A DNA stretch of 5,275 nt from Chloroflexota bacterium (GTDB taxonomy: Bacteria > Chloroflexota > Dehalococcoidia > Bin125), in contig JAPPBK010000152.1 of NCBI GenBank assembly GCA_026705105.1, forward strand, positions 1-5,275. Reading direction: 5' to 3'. Below are positions 1 through 5,275 of the stretch, in pieces. The notes under the pieces were generated by a model that was not told where the DNA came from, ran no database searches, and saw only the letters and a list, made by a program, of their open reading frames with translations. Every line of letters begins with the position of its first letter. Within the stretch, counting starts at the first letter, position 1. Made by a program: the position numbers and the translations under genes.

Positions 1-476
1 GAGCGGTTTCCGAGAACCTCGCTATCGCCGATCTTGTGCGTGTGCCCGTCTTCCTCACCGAGACCGTCGGCGACATGCAGCTCGGCATCGCACTGGGTAT
101 CACCAAGCCGGAGGCCGATCACAGTGTGATTCCCGAAGGCGATGCCGGCGCCGGCATCGATGACCTGGAACAGAACCTGCGAGGCATCCAGGACACATAC
201 CTCGGTCACGCCGACGGCCTGGGAGTCTCGGATCTGGTCGCACAGCTCTCGGAGGAAGCCGACCTACGAATGCGCGAAGCGCTGTCCGAGGCGATCGACG
301 CCATCGAGTCGCTGGGCGGCAGTGGGCAATCGCTGATCGAACTGCTGCAAACCGATCCCGATGCGGTAGCCGCTGCGCGAGACGCGATCAAGGCAGTGCA
401 GATCGCCCTCAACACCGAAGTCGTCAGCCTGCTCGGCGTCACGATCGGCTTTAGCGACAACGACGGCGACAGCTAG
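1..476 (+). CDS. Imelysin-family (peptidase M75 / IrpA-like) protein, C-terminal part
   Basis: This is the 3' end of a gene that begins before the window. The frame is open from base 3 with no stop, so the GTG at 36 is probably internal. About 157 residues are visible, ending at TAG 474-476. They are mostly helical and acidic. The stretch NLRGIQDTYLG followed by GVSDLV and then long amphipathic helices (REALSEAIDAIESL, and AAARDAIKAVQIALN) resembles the second half of imelysin domains, which are helical bundles found in periplasmic or outer-membrane proteins tied to iron uptake. The family's GxHxxE metal-site motif would lie upstream and cannot be checked, nor can a signal peptide. The tail ends in SDNDGDS. 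The next gene starts 26 bases downstream on the same strand, so the two are probably co-transcribed. The family call rests on recalled resemblance and the neighbour. Function in iron handling is inferred, and peptidase activity is doubtful for most family members. Confidence 0.7.
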   Translation, partial: AVSENLAIADLVRVPVFLTETVGDMQLGIALGITKPEADHSVIPEGDAGAGIDDLEQNLRGIQDTYLGHADGLGVSDLVAQLSEEADLRMREALSEAIDAIESLGGSGQSLIELLQTDPDAVAAARDAIKAVQIALNTEVVSLLGVTIGFSDNDGDS

Positions 477-502
477 AACCGTCGCGGCAAGGATCACCAA
501 CG

Positions 503-1915
503 ATGGTGCTCACCGCAGTTCCGTCGGCCCGCGCCAGAGGTGTTCATCGATTCGGTACTTCCGACTTCTGGCGACCGATCGACTTCCTCCATCGCCGGGG
601 CTCCCAGCCTGTGGACGCATCGTCGATCGCCGTCTTCCGCATCGCCTTCGGGATCGTGGCGCTCGTCGCGATCATTAGGTTCTTCGCCTATGGCTGGATC
701 GATCAGCTCTACGTCGAACCGTTACACCACTTCTCCTATGTCGACTACGAGTGGGTCCGTGCCTGGCCGGCCCCGTGGATGCATCTGCACTTCGGCGCGC
801 TTGGCGCGCTGTCGGTCGCGATCATCCTGGGCTGGCACGCGAGAGTGTCGTTGCTCCTGTTCGCCGTGGGATTCACCTACATCGAGCTGATCGACAAGAC
901 GACATACCTCAACCACTACTACTTCATGACGTTGGCGGCCTTGCTGCTGGTGTTCATCCCGCACGACCGGGCCTGGTCATTGGACGCCGGGCGAGGAAAC
1001 AGCTTCGGCTGGACGCCGGCCTGGACGGTCTGGGCGCTGCGAACTCAGATCGCGCTGGTCTACTGTTTCGCCGGATTCGCCAAGCTCAACCACGACTGGA
1101 TCGTCAACGCGGCGCCGCTGCGCTTCTGGCTGCCGCAACATGCTCACCTGCCGATCGTCGGTCCGTTACTCGACGAGACTTGGGTTGCCTATGCCTTCAG
1201 TTGGGCTGGAGCGGCGTTCGATCTGACGATCGTCGCCTGGTTGCTCTGGGGCCGCTCCCGACCACTCGCCTTCGCGGTCCTGATCGTCTTCCACTTGATT
1301 ACCGGCCAACTCTTCATGATCGGTGTGTTCCCGTACATGATGATCGCCGCCTCGTTGGTGTTCTTCAGCCCTGAATGGCCACGGAGGTTGCTCGCACGCT
1401 TGAGAAACAGACGATCGATGCGTCCAGGGTCGCTGCCGATCCAACCAACCTCCAGCATGCCGTCGATGCTTGGCCGAATCGGCGTGGCGATCGCGATCAC
1501 CATCCTCGCCGTACAGGTTGTCGTCCCGCTGCGTCACTACTTCTACCCGGGGCCGGTGCAGTGGAACGAAGAGGGCTACCGATTCTCCTGGCGCGTCCTG
1601 CTGACCGAGAAAGTCGGCCACGTCGAGTACCTGGTCACCGACGCTGACGGGCGCAGCTGGGTCGAGTCGCCGGTCATGTACGTGAGTCCGCTGCAGGCCG
1701 AGCGCATGACGACCCAGCCCGACCTGATCCTCGCTACGGCTCACCTCATTCGAGACCACCACACCCGCCAGGGCAGGCGGGTCACAGTCAACGCCGACGC
1801 GTTCGTGAGTTTCAACGGACGCGCAGTCCAGCGCCTGATAGACCCTGAGGTAGACCTCGCGTCCGAGCCGCAAGGAATCGGCCCCAAGCCCTGGATACTC
1901 CCGCCTCCGGACTGA
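503..1915 (+). CDS. Vitamin K-dependent gamma-carboxylase homologue (HTTM domain membrane protein)
   Basis: This 470-residue integral membrane protein resembles animal gamma-glutamyl carboxylase (GGCX), which oxidises vitamin K hydroquinone and carboxylates glutamates. Hydrophobic segments lie near residues 42-63, 97-110, 113-130, 138-153, 180-192, 231-249, 255-275 and 325-342. Family motifs run in order: IDKTTYLNHYY (130-140), whose Lys132 lines up with the catalytic base Lys218 of human GGCX as I recall it; the AWSLD patch (157-161); QIALVYCFAGFAKLNHDW (182-199); FHLITGQLF (263-271); and FFSPEWPRRL (287-296). After the last membrane segment, a soluble domain (about 345-470) keeps the family's QWNEEGYRFSWR and INP/IDP-type DPEVD elements. 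The human enzyme is 758 residues, so the C-terminal part is shorter here. The ATG at 503 is supported by AAGGA at 489-493, nine bases upstream. Carboxylation itself is unproven: the Leptospira homologue is reported to have epoxidase activity without carboxylase activity. The gene follows the imelysin-like gene and likely shares its transcript. Confidence 0.88.
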   Translation: MVLTAVPSARARGVHRFGTSDFWRPIDFLHRRGSQPVDASSIAVFRIAFGIVALVAIIRFFAYGWIDQLYVEPLHHFSYVDYEWVRAWPAPWMHLHFGALGALSVAIILGWHARVSLLLFAVGFTYIELIDKTTYLNHYYFMTLAALLLVFIPHDRAWSLDAGRGNSFGWTPAWTVWALRTQIALVYCFAGFAKLNHDWIVNAAPLRFWLPQHAHLPIVGPLLDETWVAYAFSWAGAAFDLTIVAWLLWGRSRPLAFAVLIVFHLITGQLFMIGVFPYMMIAASLVFFSPEWPRRLLARLRNRRSMRPGSLPIQPTSSMPSMLGRIGVAIAITILAVQVVVPLRHYFYPGPVQWNEEGYRFSWRVLLTEKVGHVEYLVTDADGRSWVESPVMYVSPLQAERMTTQPDLILATAHLIRDHHTRQGRRVTVNADAFVSFNGRAVQRLIDPEVDLASEPQGIGPKPWILPPPD

Positions 1916-2119
1916 TCGAAGACACGAGTGGAGCAAGGAGAAGCGACCCATGCATCCTCCGAGGCGCGGACAGAAACGCTAGATGAGAACATCCCACTCA
2001 AAGTTCGCAACACGGTAGCGTCTCGCCCACCAAACCCGTGACAAGGTCGGGAACCGCAAAGCCGGGTTCGTTACTTGACACGCGTGCCCGACTCGGTCGG
2101 AGCCGGCGCGGGTCGATTG

Positions 2120-2341
2120 TTAGCTCAGGGTGAGAAGCGTCTGACGGAGCTTGTGCTTGGCCTCGTCCAGGTCCGCTGCAACGTCTCCGTCCGGTATGCA
2201 GTCGAGCAGGCCCACGCCGCCTGCATCGACGCCGAGCGTGGGGAACGCCTGGCCGGCGATGACAAGGATGCCGAAGGATGTGAAGAACCCTTCTAACCGT
2301 TGGGATTACGTCCTGCCATTGCCAACTTGGCCCGACAGCAT
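2120..2341 (-). pseudogene. Small gene interrupted by an in-frame TAA (function unknown)
   Basis: On the minus strand an ATG at 2341-2339 opens MLSGQVGNGRT and then meets TAA at 2308-2306. The same frame continues for 61 codons to a TAA at 2122-2120. The downstream part looks like real protein: a hydrophobic start (FFTSFGILVIAGQAF), then GVDAGGVGLLDCIPDGD, and an amphipathic charged end (DLDEAKHKLRQTLLTLS). Most third codon positions are G or C, as expected for a gene in this genome. Read through, the product would be 73 positions long with the stop as position 12. No ATG, GTG or TTG lies early in the downstream part, so it cannot easily start on its own. A frameshift is an alternative: the ATG at 2327 opens MAGRNPNG in another frame just before the join. 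I do not recognise the family. It could be a decayed gene, the 3' remnant of a larger gene, or a sequencing error in a real small gene. Confidence 0.45.
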
Positions 2342-2349
2342 TGCGCTTA

Positions 2350-2354
2350 CTCCT
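2350..2354 (-). promoter_or_regulatory. Ribosome binding site for the interrupted small gene
   Basis: AGGAG on the minus strand lies eight bases before the ATG at 2341-2339, which is ideal spacing. Because that ATG is in the same frame as the 61-codon coding-like stretch beyond the stop, this site is the main reason to read both parts as one gene. Confidence 0.45.
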
Positions 2355-2412
2355 GGAAGTCGCTGAACTGGCGGCGCGATGTTAAGCTGCGCGTCCGAGA
2401 TCGGAGGCGCGC

Positions 2413-3342
2413 ATGCTGCGGCCGGGATTGATCTGGCTCTCGAAACAGGACTGGGCGGAGCAGGCCGCCCGCGCGGGCGGCGTCGAGCGGCTACTGGTGC
2501 GCCGCTTCGTCGCCGGTGACACGCGACACGACGCGCTGGGCGTGGCGCAGCGGTTGTCGCAGGACGACGGCGAGCTGCTCGGAGCGAACGCGAAGTTCTC
2601 GTTCCTGGGTGAAGAGGTCACCGATCCGGCCGACGCCGAGCAGGCGGTCGCCGAATACTGCGCGCTGGCGACCGCAATCGGCGACACCGCGGAGCTCGAC
2701 GCGCGGATGGGCGTCAAGCCGACCCTGCTCGGTTTGGGCATCTCCTACGACACGGCCGAGCGCGGACTGCTGACGATCGTCGAGACGGCATCGCAGAACG
2801 GCGTGCGGGTCGAGCTCGACATGGAGGTGTCGCACACCGTCGACGCGACGCTGAAGTTGTACCGCACGGCGGCGACGGAGTCGGAGCTGACCGGCGTCGC
2901 GCTACAGAGCTATCTGCGGCGCACACCGGACGACGCGCAGGCGCTGATCGACGATGGCATCGCGCGGGTGCGTCTGACCAAGGGCGCATACAGCGAGCCG
3001 AGCCGGATCGCGCACAGCGGCGCGGGGCCGATTCGTGGGGCATACGCGGAGATTCTGGAGCAGCTCTGGCGGGCCGGCGCCGACGTCGGCGTGGCCACCC
3101 ACGACCCGGTGCTGCATGCCGCGGCCCGCAGACTGGCCAACGACCAGCCGACAATCGGCTACTGGGAGTTCCAGATGCTGTACGGAGTGCGTCCCGAGCT
3201 GGGCGCGGCGATGCGCGCCCGCGGCGAGCGGCTGCGGATGAGTATCCCCTACGGCGCGCGCTGGTATCCCTACCTGATGCGCCGGATCGCGGAGCGCCCG
3301 TCCAACGCGCTCTTCGCCCTGCGCGCCATTGTCGGCCGCTGA
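2413..3342 (+). CDS. Proline dehydrogenase (monofunctional, FAD-dependent)
   Basis: It oxidises L-proline to 1-pyrroline-5-carboxylate using FAD and passes electrons to the quinone pool, the first step of proline breakdown. At 309 residues it matches single-domain bacterial enzymes such as the Thermus one, not the giant bifunctional PutA. Motifs of the TIM-barrel fold appear in order: FLGEEV (64-69); VKPTLLGL with Lys102; ELDMEVS with Asp136 and Glu138; LQSYLRR with Gln165 and Arg169; RVRLTKGAY (185-193); ATHD with His230; WEFQMLYG with Glu252 and Gln254; and PYGARWYPYLMRRIAERPSN (279-298), whose Arg290/Arg291 pair and Glu294 match the proline-carboxylate and FAD-side residues at the family's C-terminal helix. 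No key residue looks missing. The ATG at 2413 has GGAGG at 2403-2407, five bases upstream. No pyrroline-5-carboxylate dehydrogenase is present in the window. The downstream neighbour converges on it. GC content is clearly higher here than in the carboxylase gene. Confidence 0.93.
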   Translation: MLRPGLIWLSKQDWAEQAARAGGVERLLVRRFVAGDTRHDALGVAQRLSQDDGELLGANAKFSFLGEEVTDPADAEQAVAEYCALATAIGDTAELDARMGVKPTLLGLGISYDTAERGLLTIVETASQNGVRVELDMEVSHTVDATLKLYRTAATESELTGVALQSYLRRTPDDAQALIDDGIARVRLTKGAYSEPSRIAHSGAGPIRGAYAEILEQLWRAGADVGVATHDPVLHAAARRLANDQPTIGYWEFQMLYGVRPELGAAMRARGERLRMSIPYGARWYPYLMRRIAERPSNALFALRAIVGR

Positions 3343-3373
3343 ACTCCCGTGCGAAGCAGTCGAGTCCAGACTC

Positions 3374-3458
3374 CGTCATTCCAAGCTCCGCCTGGAATCT
3401 CGTTCTCCTTTCCTTCTATCCGGCGGGAGCGAGATTCCCGCCAGAGGCGGGAATGACG
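3374..3458. repeat. Inverted pair of 29-base REP-like palindromes
   Basis: Two 29-base units face each other, 3374-3402 and 3430-3458, separated by 27 bases. Both have the same 9-base arms: CGTCATTCC at one end and GGAATCTCG at the other, the right unit being the reverse complement. The 11-base cores differ. Each unit folds on itself. The right one has a perfect 9-base-pair stem, ATTCCCGCC (3434-3442) with GGCGGGAAT (3446-3454), around an AGA loop. The left one (3378-3398) has one mismatch. The arms can also pair between units. This is the arrangement of paired REP elements, and the ATTCCC-N9-GGGAAT core resembles the Neisseria dRS3 type. The pair fills the gap between convergent genes. Confidence 0.8.
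3434..3454. terminator. Possible bidirectional terminator hairpin within the repeat
   Basis: A perfect 9-base-pair, GC-rich stem with a three-base loop lies between two converging stop codons (3342 and 3478-3480). The pyrimidine-rich stretch TTCTCCTTTCCTTCT (3403-3417) sits beside the left hairpin, downstream for the plus-strand transcript, but it is not a clean T-run. Transcript ending here is inferred from position and structure only; REP-type hairpins can instead stabilise mRNA ends. Confidence 0.35.
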
Positions 3459-3477
3459 AGATCGAAAGGAACAGGCG

Positions 3478-5275
3478 TTATCCAGCGTGACCGGCGGTTC
3501 GCCGCGCTTCATAGAGTCCGAGTGCATGCAGCGGGAAGTACTGGCGGTAGAGGACGTAGTCAAGCAGGGCGGTTCGGAAGAAGACGCCGGCCATGTCCTG
3601 CCTCGGCCAGCCGCCGTCCTCGCATTGACGCTCGACGAGGAAGCGGGCGCCTCGGGCGATGGCGCTCCAGTGCTCGTCCTCCGCTTCAAGCAGGGCGATC
3701 AGCGCCCAGGCTGTCTGGATCACCTGGCTCTGGTCATGTGCCACGTACGTGCCGGTCAGGCAGCCGCTGTGGTGCTCGCCCCAGCCGCCGTCCTCGCGCT
3801 GGCGCTCCAGCAGCCACCGGCAGGCGGAGCGCAGCGCCGGATCTGCGGGTCGCGCGCCGCCGGCGATCAGGCCTCGGATGCCGAAGAAGGTGCCGTAGAT
3901 GTACTGCACCCCCCAGACGCCGCGCCACGAGCCGTCCTCGGCCTGGGTGCGGCGCAACCAGGCGTCGGCCCGCTCGAGGGCGCGCTCGGCCTCGGCATCA
4001 ACGGCTCGGGGGACGTGCTCGCGGCAGGCGGCGATCGCCGCCATACACGAGGCGGCGCACTCGACATAGGAGTGCTCGGTCATCGACTCGCCGAACATTT
4101 CGGCGGGATTGATGCGTTCGAGATCGAACCGTGAGCGCTGCGCCTCGTAGCTGCCAAAGCCGCCGTCTCGATTCTGCGCGCGCAGCATGAACCGCACCCC
4201 CTGGCGCAGCGCGTCCGTGCTTGCCCGCTCATCGCCGGACGCGCGTTCGGCAGCGATGATGCCGAGCATGGCTTCGGCCGTGCAGTCGGACACGGGCCAA
4301 CCGTGCCATCGCTCGGCGAAACACCAGCCGCCGTGCGGATCGTTTCGATAGGCCTCGCGGAAGCCGGGGAAGCTGGTGTCGATCTGTTGGCGACCGAGAT
4401 ACTCACGGCCGCGTTCAAGCGCTCCGGGTACGCCTTCGATGTGGGTCGCGGTCGCGAGCGCCTGGAGTGCGAATCCGCTGTCCCAGGAGGCGCTCTTCGC
4501 GCCGGTCAAGCGCGCGCCGCGATGCTCGTCCTCCCAGAACCAGAGCTCGGCCTGCTCCAGCCCGCGCTGCGCATCGGGATCGTCGGGATCGTGCAACCAC
4601 AGTGCGAGGATGTTGAGCAGTCCACTGACCGGCGAGATGCTGGTGTGTTCGGTGGTGTTCAGCTCCCACTTGATCTGTCCGATCATCGCGTCGACCGACC
4701 GCTCACGCAGGCGCGGGAGGTGGAATCGCTGGACGAGCTGCGCGCCGCGATACAGCATGCGCAGCCATGCGGTCGGCTCGGCGAACAGGTCGGCCGTGCG
4801 CAGTTGGCTGCGGGCGGCGGAGAAGTCGATGGTCTCGTAACCCTGGGGATACAGCTCCTCGCGCAAGGATGCGATCAGCGGCGTTTCCGGGGCCTGGAAT
4901 CGACGCGCGTAGATCGCGGCCATGGCCATGTAGATCAGCCGCGTGTGGCAGTACCAGTTGGAGGGATGCAGCGGCAGTCGGCGCGGCAGGCTCCAGAGCT
5001 CGGGCAGCACCGGGTGCAGCCCGTCCCAGTCGTAGAGATTGAGCAGTGCCAGCCAGAACTTGCCCCAACTCGGAATGCCGAGTGCGTTCTCGGCCTGGAT
5101 GAAGCGCACCGCGGGCGCGATCAGCGGGTCGTCCCGCTCGACGCCGAGCAGCCGTGCGGCGACATAGACCAAGGTCGTGACGAACAGGTGCGGCGCAGAG
5201 TGATCGTGCATCCCCCACTGGCCTTCGTGGAGTCGCGACTGCTCGAAGTAGCGCAGCAGGCGGCGCCGCCGGTCG
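3478..5275 (-). CDS. Oxidosqualene cyclase (lanosterol/cycloartenol synthase-type), N-terminus beyond window
   Basis: This enzyme folds (3S)-2,3-oxidosqualene into a polycyclic triterpene, the committed cyclisation in sterol synthesis, and family members sit on the inner membrane face. The frame stays open past the ATG at 5211 to the window edge (EGQWGMHDH spans that ATG), so roughly 120-150 N-terminal residues are missing. Residues here are counted from that Met. Motifs match animal lanosterol synthase in order: IPSWGKFWLALLNLY (46-60), GLHPVLPELW (64-73), HPSNWYCHTR with His89 (82-91), VSDCTAEAM (307-315) with catalytic Asp309, YVECAAS (382-388), DGSWRGVWGVQYIYGTFFG (426-444), and AGVFFRTALLDYVLYRQYFP near the end. 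QW-type repeats recur at 344-352, 423-429, 469-477 and 528-535. The DCTAE motif separates it from squalene-hopene cyclases, which carry DxDD. The usual second cysteine is Gln436 here, so the product is uncertain. The gene ends at TAA 3480-3478, convergent with proline dehydrogenase. Confidence 0.9.
   Translation of the reverse strand, partial: DRRRRLLRYFEQSRLHEGQWGMHDHSAPHLFVTTLVYVAARLLGVERDDPLIAPAVRFIQAENALGIPSWGKFWLALLNLYDWDGLHPVLPELWSLPRRLPLHPSNWYCHTRLIYMAMAAIYARRFQAPETPLIASLREELYPQGYETIDFSAARSQLRTADLFAEPTAWLRMLYRGAQLVQRFHLPRLRERSVDAMIGQIKWELNTTEHTSISPVSGLLNILALWLHDPDDPDAQRGLEQAELWFWEDEHRGARLTGAKSASWDSGFALQALATATHIEGVPGALERGREYLGRQQIDTSFPGFREAYRNDPHGGWCFAERWHGWPVSDCTAEAMLGIIAAERASGDERASTDALRQGVRFMLRAQNRDGGFGSYEAQRSRFDLERINPAEMFGESMTEHSYVECAASCMAAIAACREHVPRAVDAEAERALERADAWLRRTQAEDGSWRGVWGVQYIYGTFFGIRGLIAGGARPADPALRSACRWLLERQREDGGWGEHHSGCLTGTYVAHDQSQVIQTAWALIALLEAEDEHWSAIARGARFLVERQCEDGGWPRQDMAGVFFRTALLDYVLYRQYFPLHALGLYEARRTAGHAG

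Larger units (their letters stand above)
1916..2412. other. Intergenic region without an intact gene
   Basis: This roughly 500-base gap lies between the carboxylase and proline dehydrogenase genes. Its right half holds the interrupted minus-strand frame described separately. In 1916-2119 I find no convincing gene: base composition is more mixed than in the flanking genes, and only tiny frames occur. I found no strong hairpin with a T-tract after the carboxylase stop. Short weak stems exist, such as GAACC 2051-2055 with GGTTC 2065-2069, but no T-run follows. An AT-richer spot at 2381-2386 (GTTAAG) sits between the two divergent starts, where promoters would be expected, but I cannot pair it with a good -35 box in either direction. 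Confidence 0.6.

Noticed and set aside
1166..1951. A 261-codon minus-strand frame opposite the carboxylase gene
   Set aside because: It is rich in Arg, Asp and His with no domain pattern and overlaps a plus-strand gene with clear family motifs.
1935..1982. AAGGAG followed by a 10-codon frame MHPPRRGQKR, then an ATG just after its stop
   Set aside because: The ribosome binding site is good, but the peptide is very short, resembles no known leader, and no attenuator structure or downstream plus-strand gene close by explains it.
2051..2069. GAACC/GGTTC stem, with GGTTCG reminiscent of a tRNA T-arm
   Set aside because: The stem is only five pairs, the bases after it do not form a T-loop, and no cloverleaf can be assembled around it.
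2075..2103. TTGACA at 2075-2080, a perfect -35 box
   Set aside because: No AT-rich -10 box lies 16-18 bases downstream (the sequence there is GC-rich), and no supported plus-strand gene starts within 300 bases.
2075..2296. A 73-codon plus-strand frame starting at TTG
   Set aside because: It is in register antisense to the minus-strand coding-like frame, has a rare start with no clear ribosome binding site, and its protein lacks family character. The minus-strand reading has better third-position bias and a more protein-like pattern.
3453..4134. Long plus-strand frames (over 210 codons) opposite the cyclase gene
   Set aside because: They are antisense shadows of a high-GC gene; the minus strand has unmistakable oxidosqualene cyclase motifs throughout.
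3478..5211. Cyclase called as a complete gene from the ATG at 5211
   Set aside because: The frame continues upstream to the window edge, and the residues across that ATG (EGQWGMHDH) match the conserved GGWGLH region inside the family, so the Met is internal.

Overview
The window is high-GC bacterial DNA with four protein genes and an interrupted reading frame. Two features narrow the source. The last gene encodes an oxidosqualene cyclase-type enzyme with a DCTAE active site, as found in the few sterol-making bacterial groups (some Gammaproteobacteria, Myxococcota, Planctomycetota and relatives). The first two genes pair an imelysin-family protein with a vitamin K-dependent gamma-carboxylase (HTTM) homologue, which points to an envelope with a periplasm. 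I read the source as a Gram-negative, probably environmental or marine bacterium. The phylum cannot be fixed from this stretch.

Layout. Positions 1-476 (+) hold the 3' end of an imelysin-like gene that starts before the window. A full-length gamma-carboxylase homologue follows 26 bases later (503-1915, +), very likely in the same operon. Positions 1916-2412 lack an intact gene. On the minus strand, 2341-2120 holds a well-formed ribosome binding site and ATG, then an ochre stop at codon 12, then 61 open codons with strong coding character, so it looks like a broken small gene. Divergent from it, 2413-3342 (+) is a complete monofunctional proline dehydrogenase. A 135-base gap between convergent genes (3343-3477) carries two inverted copies of a 29-base palindromic, REP-like element. 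From 3478 to the window end (-) lies the oxidosqualene cyclase, cut at its N-terminus by the window edge.

How the genes relate. The imelysin-like and carboxylase genes appear to be one unit: a periplasmic or outer-membrane metal-related protein and an integral-membrane enzyme whose human relative acts on the lumenal side of the ER membrane. The proline dehydrogenase (proline to pyrroline-5-carboxylate) stands alone, and its usual partner dehydrogenase is not in view. The cyclase (oxidosqualene to a polycyclic sterol precursor) has no visible squalene epoxidase partner here. I see no functional link between the left and right halves.

The points most worth a second look are the cyclase active site, which mixes oxidosqualene-cyclase and squalene-hopene-cyclase features; the carboxylase homologue with its catalytic lysine retained beside an imelysin gene; the interrupted small gene; and the paired palindromes.
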